Shown here piece by piece: positions 25,678 through 35,200 of a stretch of 64,000 nucleotides of DNA; position 1 is the first letter of the stretch; each line of letters begins with the position of its first letter. Position numbers and translations under genes: made by a program. Location of the stretch: contig CAYPYN010000002.1 of the NCBI GenBank assembly GCA_964415295.1, forward strand, positions 310,001 through 374,000. The letters run 5' to 3'. The stretch comes from SB21 sp964415295 (lineage in GTDB: Bacteria; CLD3; SB21). Below the pieces are notes generated by a model. The model searched no databases, was not told the origin of the DNA, and was given only the letters and a program-made list of their open reading frames with translations.

Positions 25678-26583
25678 TCAAACCTTCGGCAACACCGGTC
25701 TATTCGCCAGCGCGGTCTTCACAATTTGTTCCACCCTCGCCCGCTCCTCGCCAATCAGCGTCAACCGTGGCGGACGAACGAGCTCAGATCCTACGCCAAC
25801 GAGTTGTTCGACGAGCTTAATGTTCTGAACGAATTTCGTTGATACATCCAGATGCAACAGCGGCATGAACCAACGGTAGATCGGCAGTGCTTCCTGGATC
25901 CGCCCGGCTTTGATCAATTGGTAAAGCACCACGGTCTCCTTCGGGAACGCGACAACCAATCCGGCCAGCCACCCGCTGGCTCCCAGGACCAGACTCTCCA
26001 TCGCCAGATCATCCACGCCGCAAAATATTTGATAACGGTTGCCAACCAAATTTATTATGTCGGTCAGACGTCGAATATTATCCGACGATTCTTTGATCGC
26101 CACGAACCGCGGCTCGTCGGCCATCTCTGCAAACATCTCCGGCGTGATGTCAACTTTATAGGCCACCGGATTATTGTAGATCATGATCGGTCGGTCGGTT
26201 GCTTTGGCTACTGTGCGATAATGCTGGATCGTTTCGCGCCGGTCTGACGGATATGGAATTGCGGGTAAAACCATGAATCCATCCACGCCAAGTTTCGCCG
26301 CCTGTTCCGCATAGTCACAGGCTTTTGCTGTAGAGGTTTCCGCTACGCAAGATATGACTGGAACTATTCCCTTGGCCGCGCCTACCGTCATCTTTATGAT
26401 GTCCAATTTCTCCTGTGGCGACAGAGTCATGTTTTCTCCGAGAGAACCAAGCACTACCAAACCATGAACGCCGGCATCCATCTGAAATTGTATGTGCTTT
26501 TCCATTGCGGAAAGATCCAGCGAAAGGTCATTCTTGAATTTGGTCGTGAGTGCAGGAAAAATCCCTTCCCATTTGTTAGACAT
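25678..26583 (-). CDS. DapA/NAL-superfamily enzyme, likely pyrroline-4-hydroxy-2-carboxylate deaminase
   Basis: The 301-residue (beta/alpha)8 class I aldolase-fold protein has the Schiff-base Lys164 in FVAIKESSDNI and Tyr136 in PIMIYNNPVAY. Its GSLGEN replaces the GTTGE loop of DapA, showing it is not the lysine-pathway enzyme. Hydroxyproline clusters carry such a member that deaminates pyrroline-4-hydroxy-2-carboxylate to 2,5-dioxovalerate. The aldehyde dehydrogenase for that product is the next gene. The function is therefore inferred from family plus context. Confidence 0.87.
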   Translation of the reverse strand: MSNKWEGIFPALTTKFKNDLSLDLSAMEKHIQFQMDAGVHGLVVLGSLGENMTLSPQEKLDIIKMTVGAAKGIVPVISCVAETSTAKACDYAEQAAKLGVDGFMVLPAIPYPSDRRETIQHYRTVAKATDRPIMIYNNPVAYKVDITPEMFAEMADEPRFVAIKESSDNIRRLTDIINLVGNRYQIFCGVDDLAMESLVLGASGWLAGLVVAFPKETVVLYQLIKAGRIQEALPIYRWFMPLLHLDVSTKFVQNIKLVEQLVGVGSELVRPPRLTLIGEERARVEQIVKTALANRPVLPKV

Positions 26584-26676
26584 TATTATCTCCTATAAAA
26601 ACATAATGATAAATATCCATATATCTGTAATATATCACAAAAATCCAAATTAGCAATATGTTTTTTCCAGAAAATA

Positions 26677-27840
26677 TTAGTCAGCTTGATGCAGCTTTAC
26701 AAAGTAGAAAATAAGCAGAATGGTGATGAATGACGATAAGGCAAATGTCGCCATTGGATTCACAAAGTACCAGATCAGTCCGGCCAAAGTACTCGCAATC
26801 AAAGCAGTCACACTTTGAAAAGCCGCATACGTTCCGATCGCCGTTGCGGTATCTTTTTTGTCACAGATGTTACTAATCCACGCTTTGGAAATACCCTCCG
26901 TTCCTGCCGCATACAAACCATACAGAAAGAACAGGGCGTAAAAAATATACAGTTCGCGATTTATCGCAAAACCGGCGTAAACAACGGCAAACAAGATCAA
27001 CCCACCGACAAATGTTTTCCGAAATCCTATACGATCTCCTAAAATACCCATCGGATAGGAAGCCAAAGCATACACTAGATTATAAAACACATAAGCCGAG
27101 ATCACGTGCACGTCGTCAAATCCCCGGTGCTTGATCATGAGTAACAAGAAAATATCGGAACTGTTGATAATCGCGAAGATCAGAAGGCCGATCAAGAGCT
27201 GGCGGTACGCGAACGGACTTTCTTTCCAGTAGTTGATAAAAGAAAAAAATGAAACGGATGAATCGGGCTTTGGATCGGCATTCTTTTCTTTAACAAGCAG
27301 GGTTAGGAAAATGGCTAGAATTCCAGGAATAAAAGCGATAAAAAAGATCGTTCGGTATTCTCCCGGATACCATTGCAGAAAAGCCAGCGCCGTGAGCGGC
27401 CCCAGAACCGCGCCCAGCGTGTCAAAGCCGCGATGGAATCCGAATACTTTACCTTTGTGCTCCGCCGTGGTTTCGCCCGACAATATAGCATCCCGCGCGC
27501 CGGTCCGGATACCTTTTCCCAATCTATCGGTGGTTCGTGCGATCAGCACCCAAATCGGAAATGTGAACGCCGCCATCATTGGTTTAGAAACGGCGCTTAG
27601 GGCATAACCCAACTGTACAAATGGAACTCGGCGTCCCATGCTGTCGGACAACTTTCCAAAATAGCCCTTACTCATGCCCGCCGTTGCTTCGGCTATGCCT
27701 TCCAGTAAACCGATCCACACAGCTGTGAATCCGATGCTTTGCAGATACATCGGCATGATCGGATACAGCATTTCGCTGGCGAAATCGGTGAAAAGACTAA
27801 CCAGCGAAAGGATCCAGATTGTACGGGTGATGAATTTCAT
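26677..27840 (-). CDS. Major facilitator superfamily transporter
   Basis: The 387-residue protein has about 12 hydrophobic spans. The family A motif between helices 2 and 3 is KGYFGKLSDSMGRRVPFV, with a second copy between helices 8 and 9 (YPMGILGDRIGFRKT). DRLGKGIRTGARDAIL resembles a conserved subgroup of drug- or metabolite-exporting MFS proteins. It lies 94 bp upstream of the deaminase gene in the same direction. Import of hydroxyproline is possible but not shown; the subgroup looks as much like an efflux family. Confidence 0.85.
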   Translation of the reverse strand: MKFITRTIWILSLVSLFTDFASEMLYPIMPMYLQSIGFTAVWIGLLEGIAEATAGMSKGYFGKLSDSMGRRVPFVQLGYALSAVSKPMMAAFTFPIWVLIARTTDRLGKGIRTGARDAILSGETTAEHKGKVFGFHRGFDTLGAVLGPLTALAFLQWYPGEYRTIFFIAFIPGILAIFLTLLVKEKNADPKPDSSVSFFSFINYWKESPFAYRQLLIGLLIFAIINSSDIFLLLMIKHRGFDDVHVISAYVFYNLVYALASYPMGILGDRIGFRKTFVGGLILFAVVYAGFAINRELYIFYALFFLYGLYAAGTEGISKAWISNICDKKDTATAIGTYAAFQSVTALIASTLAGLIWYFVNPMATFALSSFITILLIFYFVKLHQAD

Positions 27841-27963
27841 TATTCTGTTTCTCTGTCAACCGCTTCCAACATCCTATTGACGACAAATCCTAGAAGTACC
27901 ACCCCGCTTATTGACCGTCATAATTTGTCACATTTTCTTCAAATATTTTAATGAGTTCTCGCT

Positions 27964-28170
27964 TTGGTATTTCACGGCCTTGATAAAAATGCCGAAGAAA
28001 CCCGAGTTCGCAGAATAATACTGCGAAAAACGGCTTTCATAAACGTTCTGATTTAGTGTCTCGTGATGATAGAGTATCGTTTTTCGGCGCCCGCTCTGCG
28101 AACGAGGGTTTAGGCATTTTTATCACAGCCGAAGTTTTCTTTCCCGCTTTCTTTTTTAAAAAGAAAGCGG
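27964..28170 (+). repeat. Palindromic intergenic repeat, copy E (best-formed copy)
   Basis: This 207-bp element is a nested palindrome. The outer arms are ggccttgataaaaatgcc and ggcatttttatcacagcc; next come gaaacccgagttcgcag and ctgcgaacgagggttta; then gcgaaaaacg and cgtttttcg flank a ~45-bp centre. A separate tail hairpin ccgctttctttttt / aaaaagaaagcgg ends at 28170, 23 bp from the stop of the DinB-like gene. The rest of the gap to the MFS start (27841-27963) has no gene. Confidence 0.87.
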
Positions 28171-28193
28171 ATCCAATATATGACAGATCTTCA

Positions 28194-28769
28194 TTAACTG
28201 CCCTTTGGAAACCCATCACATTGCGCGGTCTTCCTCGCCTGCACGAGATGCCTTTCCTGGTGGTTGACCAACACAGCAAAGCATTCACCCAAACTGAATT
28301 TAAAGAACGAATTCACCGGTGAGCGCAGTTTCACAGAATTAATGTCCCACCCGTCGCACTTCTTGATGAGGATCAGCAATTCCTGTTCATGGCGAACAAA
28401 ATCCTCCAAAACCTTCTTCCCTTCAATGCGGACGGACGGCTGGAAGACTGGAAAAGTCTTGAATTTGAATAAGGATCCGGGTTTCATCATGCGGGCAAAC
28501 CAGCGCCCGAAAAGGCTGGGCCGATAAGGTTTTTTCTCTACAAGTTGACTGGCGCTCGTGAGTTCAATAGCCTTTTTAATACCGGCAAAATACTGCTGGT
28601 CGGAAACAATGATGTGGTCGAGGCACTGCGCAATACTCCAGCTTTTTTCATCCGGTTTCCAGTTCAATTGCTGGGGATTGAACGCATTGGCAAAACCGCG
28701 AACTTCCTCGACATGTTTTTCAAGCCTCTCACTCAACGACCGTAAATGTGCGTTTTTCAATTCGGCCAT
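28194..28769 (-). CDS. DinB superfamily protein
   Basis: The 191-residue helical protein matches the DinB_2 fold: NPQQLNWKPDEKSWSIAQCLDHIIVSDQQYF with the first His ligand, and a C-terminal LVNHQERHLVQARK with the remaining two. DinB-fold proteins bind a divalent metal and often act as thiol-dependent transferases; the substrate here is unknown. It starts two bases after the stop of the KirBac gene, so the two are co-transcribed. Confidence 0.8.
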   Translation of the reverse strand: MAELKNAHLRSLSERLEKHVEEVRGFANAFNPQQLNWKPDEKSWSIAQCLDHIIVSDQQYFAGIKKAIELTSASQLVEKKPYRPSLFGRWFARMMKPGSLFKFKTFPVFQPSVRIEGKKVLEDFVRHEQELLILIKKCDGWDINSVKLRSPVNSFFKFSLGECFAVLVNHQERHLVQARKTAQCDGFPKGS

Positions 28770-28771
28770 CG

Positions 28772-29716
28772 CTACACCTTCTCAAAATCGCCGATCTTGT
28801 CCAAATGAAGGATCGTGGTCTTGCCGTCCTTCGATCGTTCGAACATGGTCTTGAATTTCGCATTCCACTCGATCTCATCGAACCTATACGAATGCCTGGC
28901 GCTCACAGTCTGCGCAAACGTGTCATCAAAAGCTTTCAGGGAAATCATAATCTCCGCATCGGCTTTCGCAAGATCTTCGGTAGAAATCCCGAACAGCGGA
29001 CTTTTGTCATCGATGGGATGAACCACCGTCCAATTCATCGTAAGAAAATTGATCGTCTTAAGTTGCAGCGGGAGATCGAAGAAGCGGCGGATCGCATGTC
29101 CGTTATCCTCGATAACCATACTGATCAATACCTGTATTTCAGCGTCGACCAATGGATTGTTTTTTGCATTAGCCAGTCGGAACATGAGCGCCTTACCGTC
29201 GCGAAACGGGGCCATCAGCGCCTTCTCACTGAACAGGATATTCGCGACTGGCCTGGAAAATCGCCCGTATAAAAGGCCCGTAGCCAACGCAAAGCACAGA
29301 ACGCCCGTCATGGCTTCGAGCGAGGCAACGATATTGGCCAGTAAACCCACAGGATTGACGCGGCCGTAGCCAACTGTGGTCAGCGTCTGTGCGCTGAAGA
29401 AGAATTCTTCCATAAATTGATCGGCCAAGGTCGCACCATTGGTTCCGGCAAAGTGTTCGATGCCGATCAAAAAATAGACACAGGCAAACAAAAGATTGAG
29501 CGTAAAATAAAAACATAAAATGATGGTCAGAAATTTCCACAGCGGCATTGTGATCATAGCATTGAAGAAGCTGAGCCTTTGAAGCAAAGGCACGCCCGTC
29601 TTGTGCACGTTGAAACTGCCGTCTTTATTGAGCAGCCGGCTCCCCTGATTGGCCACAAGGCTGCTCAGTCCCGAATCGTTGTAGTCTTTGAGAGATCTGT
29701 AGATTTTTCCGATCAT
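28772..29716 (-). CDS. Inward-rectifier potassium channel, KirBac type
   Basis: The 314-residue protein has two membrane helices (~55-80 and ~128-150) with a pore loop between them. The loop ends in the potassium selectivity filter TVGYG (in SAQTLTTVGYGRVNP). The C-terminal ~165 residues form the cytoplasmic immunoglobulin-like Kir domain (LMFRLANAKNNPLVDAEIQVLI, TMNWTVVHPIDDKSPLF). Length and layout agree with KirBac1/3. The channel conducts potassium across the inner membrane; gating ligands cannot be read. Confidence 0.93.
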   Translation of the reverse strand: MIGKIYRSLKDYNDSGLSSLVANQGSRLLNKDGSFNVHKTGVPLLQRLSFFNAMITMPLWKFLTIILCFYFTLNLLFACVYFLIGIEHFAGTNGATLADQFMEEFFFSAQTLTTVGYGRVNPVGLLANIVASLEAMTGVLCFALATGLLYGRFSRPVANILFSEKALMAPFRDGKALMFRLANAKNNPLVDAEIQVLISMVIEDNGHAIRRFFDLPLQLKTINFLTMNWTVVHPIDDKSPLFGISTEDLAKADAEIMISLKAFDDTFAQTVSARHSYRFDEIEWNAKFKTMFERSKDGKTTILHLDKIGDFEKV

Positions 29717-29751
29717 CGAAATGGTTCCAAACTTTGATCATTAACTTTACT

Positions 29752-29841
29752 CGGTCGTTGAGCCTGTCGAAACGACCGGATAGGCTCCTGTTAGGTCGCC
29801 GAGTTGCAGAGTGAGCTTGTCGAACTCTTGTCGAAGCGACC
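29752..29841. repeat. Paired 'gagcctgtcgaa' hairpin repeats
   Basis: Two related units lie between the KirBac and PhoH genes: ggtcgttgagcctgtcgaaa ending cgacc (stem ggtcgtt/aacgacc), and ggtcgccgagt ... gagcttgtcgaactcttgtc ending gaagcgacc. The TTCGACAGGCTCA/TTCGACAAGCTCA core is a widespread dispersed bacterial repeat (general knowledge). It may serve as a transcription terminator or be simply an intergenic element. Confidence 0.65.
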
Positions 29842-29843
29842 AA

Positions 29844-31187
29844 TTACAACAAATTACTCGCCAATTCCGCCAGCGCGCTGCGTTCGCCTTTGACCAGATT
29901 CACATGCGCAAAAAGTTCCTGCCCTTTCATCCGATCCACCAGATAAGTCAACCCGTTGGACTGGCTGTCGAGATACGGGGTATCGATCTGGTAGATATCG
30001 CCGACAAACACCATCTTTGCGCCTTCGCCCGCGCGCGTAATGATCGTCTTGATCTCATGCGGCGTCAGGTTTTGCGCTTCATCGACAATAAAGAAGATCT
30101 TGTCCAGACTGCGACCGCGGATATAGGCCAGAGGTGCGATCACAAGTTTTTCCTTCTCGATCATATCGGAGATGCGTGTATGTTCCGCGCTGTCGGTCGG
30201 ATACTTATGTTTGATCACCGAAAGATTATCCCACAAAGGCTGCATATACGGATCGAGTTTTTCATGAATATCGCCCGGAAGATAACCGATGTCCCTGTTG
30301 CTCAGCGGTACCACCGGTCTTGCCAGATAGATCTGACTGTAATTCTGTCTTTGCTGCAGCGCGGCCGCCAGCGCCAATAAGGTCTTTCCCGTTCCCGCTT
30401 TCCCGGTGAGCGTCACTACCGAGACCTCCGGACGCATCAGGGCATCCAGCGCAAAAACCTGTTCCGCATTCCTCGGCTCGATCCCGTAAGCCGGCCTTTT
30501 GGAAACTTTCTCCAGGACACTGGCGCCGGGATTAAAATGCGTCAGAACGCTGGAACTGTGATTTTTTAAAATGTAATACTCATGCGCTAATGGTTTTCGC
30601 GGAAGCTGGATCTGATCCAAAGTCACACCCTGGGCTTGCTCATAGAATTTGCGTATCACCGTCGTATCAAAATCCTGGTGCATCTGGATACCGGTGTACA
30701 ATTCGTCGATATTCCGGATCTTGCCCGTCTCATAATCCTCCGCCGGAATGCCGAGCGACTTGGCCTTCATGCGTAAATTGATATCTTTGGTGATGACAAT
30801 GACCTCGCGGTCTTTGCGCTTCGCTCTCAACTGGTCGGCCAATGCAAGAATGCGATGATCGGGTTTGTTCACAGTGAAAGCCTGTGATACCATTTCTGAG
30901 AAAGGCTCTCCGACCTCGACAAAAAGGCGTCCGTGATTCTTACTGAGCGGTAATCCTTTTTTGAATAACTGATCTTTGGAAAGTTTGTCCATTTCTCGGA
31001 TAAACTCCCGCGCCTGGAAATTGATAAGGTCGCTGCCTTTTTTGAAGGAATCGATCTCTTCCAGCACGACGATCGGGATAACGACGTCGTGCTCTTTGAA
31101 GTTATAGATACAAGTATAATCGTACAGGATCACATTCGTGTCCAGGATAAAAAGCTTCTTCTTTTCATCGTGATTACTTGTTGCCAT
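29844..31187 (-). CDS. PIN domain-PhoH ATPase fusion
   Basis: The 447-residue protein starts with a PIN ribonuclease domain (~10-150; LFILDTNVILYDY, VVLEEIDSFKKG, ILALADQL, VIVITKDINLRMKA with acidic catalytic residues). The C-terminal half is a PhoH-type P-loop ATPase (Walker A TLTGKAGTGKTLLALAAA, YLARPVVPLSN, Walker B FFIVDEAQNLTPHEIKTI, GDIYQID). Fused PIN-PhoH proteins are thought to act as ATP-driven RNA helicase-nucleases. No antitoxin-like small gene is adjacent, so it looks like the housekeeping type. Confidence 0.92.
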   Translation of the reverse strand: MATSNHDEKKKLFILDTNVILYDYTCIYNFKEHDVVIPIVVLEEIDSFKKGSDLINFQAREFIREMDKLSKDQLFKKGLPLSKNHGRLFVEVGEPFSEMVSQAFTVNKPDHRILALADQLRAKRKDREVIVITKDINLRMKAKSLGIPAEDYETGKIRNIDELYTGIQMHQDFDTTVIRKFYEQAQGVTLDQIQLPRKPLAHEYYILKNHSSSVLTHFNPGASVLEKVSKRPAYGIEPRNAEQVFALDALMRPEVSVVTLTGKAGTGKTLLALAAALQQRQNYSQIYLARPVVPLSNRDIGYLPGDIHEKLDPYMQPLWDNLSVIKHKYPTDSAEHTRISDMIEKEKLVIAPLAYIRGRSLDKIFFIVDEAQNLTPHEIKTIITRAGEGAKMVFVGDIYQIDTPYLDSQSNGLTYLVDRMKGQELFAHVNLVKGERSALAELASNLL

Positions 31188-31227
31188 TAGACCTTAGGGG
31201 TTGGTGGATGTTCAGTTGTTTAGAATC

Positions 31228-31309
31228 GCCACGAAAAAGCACAAAATAATATTAATAATTTTTGACGATAGGGTTTTGAGTTTTTGTGCCTTTTGTGCTT
31301 TTTTGTGGC
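31228..31309. repeat. Inverted repeat with 'gcacaaaa' arms
   Basis: The arms gccacgaaaaagcacaaaa (31228-31246) and ttttgtgcttttttgtggc (31291-31309) are inverted with one mismatch, with a spare ttttgtgcc copy just inside. It fills most of the 150-bp gap between two leftward genes and may end transcription of the PhoH gene or be a dispersed element. Confidence 0.6.
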
Positions 31310-31337
31310 TGTCAGATATTCTTCTCTGTGGTTGGTA

Positions 31338-32138
31338 TTAATTCCTATTATATACCTCGATCGCCTTTTCCATTTTTCCCGACTGCATCAAACTTGGAAT
31401 CCACGACAAATTGGCTACCACGCCGCCGGCAACCAGTAAGCCAACCGATGGCGGATGTTCCTTATCTGCACCAATGAAAGCCGAGCCGATCAAACCCAGC
31501 CCTCCCAGGATCAGAACTATTTTGGCGGTGCCGAGTGTCTTATGTTCTCTGAGCAGCTGAATACTTTTAGGGTTTGACGAAAGGGCGGCCATTAAATTAT
31601 CGCGCGTGGCAGGGAGAATATCGCTCGTATCGCTGGTGGAGAAATAATCGAAACGTGCAAACGATGTGATGCCTGGCGTGTACTGCGTGATCCGGCCGCC
31701 TGGAGTGGATATCGTATTAAAAGAACCCGGCGAGGAATACATTTGATAGGCTGTATATAAATTTACTTTACCTGACCGGGTCCTTTTGACCAGTTTTGAA
31801 TCCCCATAAAGACCGCCAATATGAGCCAGTGCAAAATAACCTTCTCCGTTCTGGAACGCCCTGATCTTAGAAAGAGGATACCTTACCGTATCCTCGAATA
31901 TGAGATATTCCTGCCCAAAGAGAGGGGATTTGAGTTCAACTTTCCCATAGAGCTTTTCTTTGGTTCTCAGAACTATAAAACTCTGTTTTTCCAGTTCTTG
32001 ATCCTGAGCCGAGAGATACCAAACCGGCACCAACCACACGCCGATCAAGGCAAAAGAAAAAAAGGCACAAAAGCCAGTGAATGCTGTACTTTTATGCCCT
32101 TTCGATGTCTTCGATTGAACTATCACTATGACAGACAA
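31338..32138 (-). CDS. Exported membrane protein of unknown function
   Basis: No family is recognised. The 266-residue product has an N-terminal hydrophobic segment (~18-43) ending VWYLSAQDQ, probably a signal peptide or anchor. A ~150-residue polar domain includes LRTKEKLYGKVELKSPLFGQEYLIFEDTVRYP, resembling a small beta-rich domain, and two short hydrophobic stretches near the C-terminus (~206-246). The start is uncertain: TTG at 32138 or GTG at 32126, both near a GAAGGAAG tract, with no ATG available before the hydrophobic segment. It follows nrdJ by 68 bp. Confidence 0.6.
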   Translation of the reverse strand: MSVIVIVQSKTSKGHKSTAFTGFCAFFSFALIGVWLVPVWYLSAQDQELEKQSFIVLRTKEKLYGKVELKSPLFGQEYLIFEDTVRYPLSKIRAFQNGEGYFALAHIGGLYGDSKLVKRTRSGKVNLYTAYQMYSSPGSFNTISTPGGRITQYTPGITSFARFDYFSTSDTSDILPATRDNLMAALSSNPKSIQLLREHKTLGTAKIVLILGGLGLIGSAFIGADKEHPPSVGLLVAGGVVANLSWIPSLMQSGKMEKAIEVYNRN

Positions 32139-32206
32139 CTTCCTTCGTTGTGCCGTTATAAAGTCCCGACCGTAAAGTTCATACCTTCAAAGAACAGGAA
32201 CCGTGA

Positions 32207-35200
32207 TTATGAGCAACCCATGCTGTTGCCGCAGTTCAAGCATTTATAGCAGGCGCCGTTGCGCACGGTCATGTGTCCGCACACATCGCAGGCCGGGGCA
32301 TCGCCCATCATTTCGCTCAGTTGTTTTTCCATCAGGTTCATCGGGGCGTCTTTCGTCATATCCGATGCAACCGCCTCTGCGATCTCCGCCGGTTTGCTTT
32401 CTGTCGTGGCGGCCGGCTGGATCTGTCCATCCAGGGTCGGTGGAACGTGAACAAAGTCCATACGCCCGAGATATTCCATGCCGAGAACGCGGAAAATGAA
32501 ATCGAGGATCGATGTTGCATTTTTGATATTCGGATGATCCGTGAAACCGCTCGGCTCGAAACGGGTAAAAGTGAATTTCTCGACGAATTTCTCCAGCGGC
32601 ACGCCGTACTGCAGACCCATCGAGACCGCTACAGCGAAACAGTTGAGCAGACTCCGGTACGCGGCGCCTTCTTTGAACATATCGATGAAGATCTCGCCCA
32701 GCTGTCCGTCTTCGTATTCGCCGGTACGGAAATAGATCTTATGACCGCCGAGCGTAACTTCCTGTGTGAATCCGTGCCGTTTGTGCGGAATGGGTTTCTT
32801 CTGCCCGCGCTTGAGTTCCTTGCTCATTTTCTCCACGACATCTTTGACCGCTTTGTCGAGCTGCTCCTGTGTGATCGTCGCCGTCACGTCTTCCGAATCG
32901 CTGCTCAGCGATTTATTGCTCAGCGGCTGGGAGAATTTGGATCCGTCGCGATAAAGCGCTACGGCTTTGAGTCCGAGTTTCCATCCTTCAAAATAGATCT
33001 TTTCGATGTCTTTGACCGTCGCTTCGTTGGGAATATTGACGGTCTTGGAAATTGCGCCAGAGAGGAACGGCTGCACGGCGCCCATCATTTTAATGTGACC
33101 CATCGGATCGATGAAACGTTTCCCGATACCGCATTTATTGGCGCAGTCGAATACGGCCAGATGCTCTTCCTTCAGCAGATGCGTACCTTCCACGGTCTGC
33201 GCGCCGCCGATGTAAATCACCGCGCGGGAGATCTGCTCGCCGGAAAGGCCGCGGGCTTTCAGCGTTTTGATATTGATGTGCGGCGTCCATTCGTCGAGCG
33301 ATTTATTCTTATTCACATACGCTTCGGCTTCTTCGATCTCCGCGTCTTTGAAACCCAATTGATTCAATTGCTCCGGATTCACATACGGCGCACCTTTGAA
33401 TGTGCCGTGGCCGAGAATATACTTGATGATACCGTCGATCTCGTCCGGCGTATATCCGAGCTTACGAAGGGATTGAGGTATGGAACTGTTGACGATCTTG
33501 AAATAACCGCCGCCGGCCAGTTTTTTCCATTTGACCAGAGAGAATTCCGGTTCCACGCCCGTCGTATCGCAATCCATCAGAAGACCGATCGTACCCGTCG
33601 GCGCCAAAACCGTCGCCTGGGCATTGCGGTAGCCGTACTGCTCACCCATTTTCACGCAGGTGTCCCAGTCCTCGCGCGCCGCCTTGAGCAGTTCATCCGG
33701 ACAATATTCCGGATCGATCTTGTAGGCCGCATCGCGGTGTTTATTCATCACACGCATCATCGGTTTTTCGTTCTTCTTGTATCCGGCAAAAGGCCCTTTG
33801 ATAGAGGCGACTTCGGCCGAACCGCGATAGCCCCAAGCGTGCATGATCGCCGTAATGGCTCCGGCCCAGGCGCGGCCTTCTTCGCTGTCGTACGGAATGC
33901 CGTTGACCATGAGCAATGTGCCGAGATTGGCATAACCCAATCCGAGCGGCCGGTAATCGTGGCTGTTCTGCGCGATCTTGTGCGTCGGATACGACGACAT
34001 GTCCACTAAAATTTCCTGCGCAATGATGAAAATGCGGCAGGCCTCGCGGAAACCTTCGATATCGAACTTCCCATTCTCATCGGCGAATTTCATCAGATTG
34101 ATCGAAGCGAGGTTGCACGCCGTATCGTCGAGGAACATGTATTCGGAACACGGATTGGAGGCGTGGATTTTGTCCGTATTGGGGGACGTATGCCAGTCGT
34201 TGATCGTATCGTCGAACTGGATGCCGGGGTCGGCGCAGGCCCATGCGGCATTGGCGATCTGATCGAAAAGATCACGCGCTTTGTACGTATCCACTACCGC
34301 ACCCGTCGTGCGGCCGATGGTGCTCCAGTTGCCGTCTTCGAGAACGGCGTTCATGAACTTATCCGAAACGCGAACCGAGTTATTCGAGTTCTGCCCGGCA
34401 ACCGTCTGATACGCCTCGCCGTTGAAATCGGATTCGTAACCGGCATCGATCAGCGCCTTGACTTTTTTCTCTTCTTTCACTTTCCAATTGATGAAATCCA
34501 CGATCTCCGGATGGTCCATATCGAGACAGACCATCTTCGCCGCACGGCGGGTGGTTCCTCCGGACTTCGTGGCGCCCGCTCCGCGGTCCAAGACCGACAG
34601 GAAAGACATAAGACCGGATGAAGTGCCTCCGCCGGAAAGTTTTTCCTGTTTTCCGCGCAATGCGGAAAAGTTACTTCCGGTGCCCGAACCGTATTTGAAT
34701 AAACGGGCTTCGTTCTTGGCCAATTCAAAGATCCCCATCAGATCGTCCGAGACCGATTGAATGAAACAAGCGGAACATTGCGGATGGGAATACGAATCGT
34801 CGGTCGCTTCGATGTTGCCCGATTTGGGATTCCAATAATAGTTGCCACCCGTACCATTAATACCGTACTCATGATACAAACCGCAATTGAACCAGACGGG
34901 CGAATTGAAGGCACCCATTTGATTAATCAGCAAGTGCGTGAGTTCCATTTCAAAAATCTCCGCGTCGGCAGAGGAATTGAAATAGCCGAGATTTTCGCCT
35001 TCCGCACGGATCGTGTGGGCCACGCGGTGAACCAACTGTTTCGCGCTCGTTTCATGGCCGGTTCCAGGCACTCCCGCTTTACGGAAATACTTGGATGCGG
35101 CTATATCCGTAGCTAATTGCGACCAGCTTCTGGGAATTTCCAGATCTTTCATTTCAAATACGACCGAACCGTCGGGTTCGGTGATCACGCTCGAACGTTT

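Noticed and set aside
21388..28170. CRISPR array
   Set aside because: The repeats are ~200 bp, palindromic, in both orientations and separated by genes, unlike short direct repeats with unique spacers.
32273..34009. A 578-codon open frame on the plus strand
   Set aside because: It lies wholly antisense to nrdJ, whose translation matches the class II reductase throughout; the antisense product has no recognisable domains.
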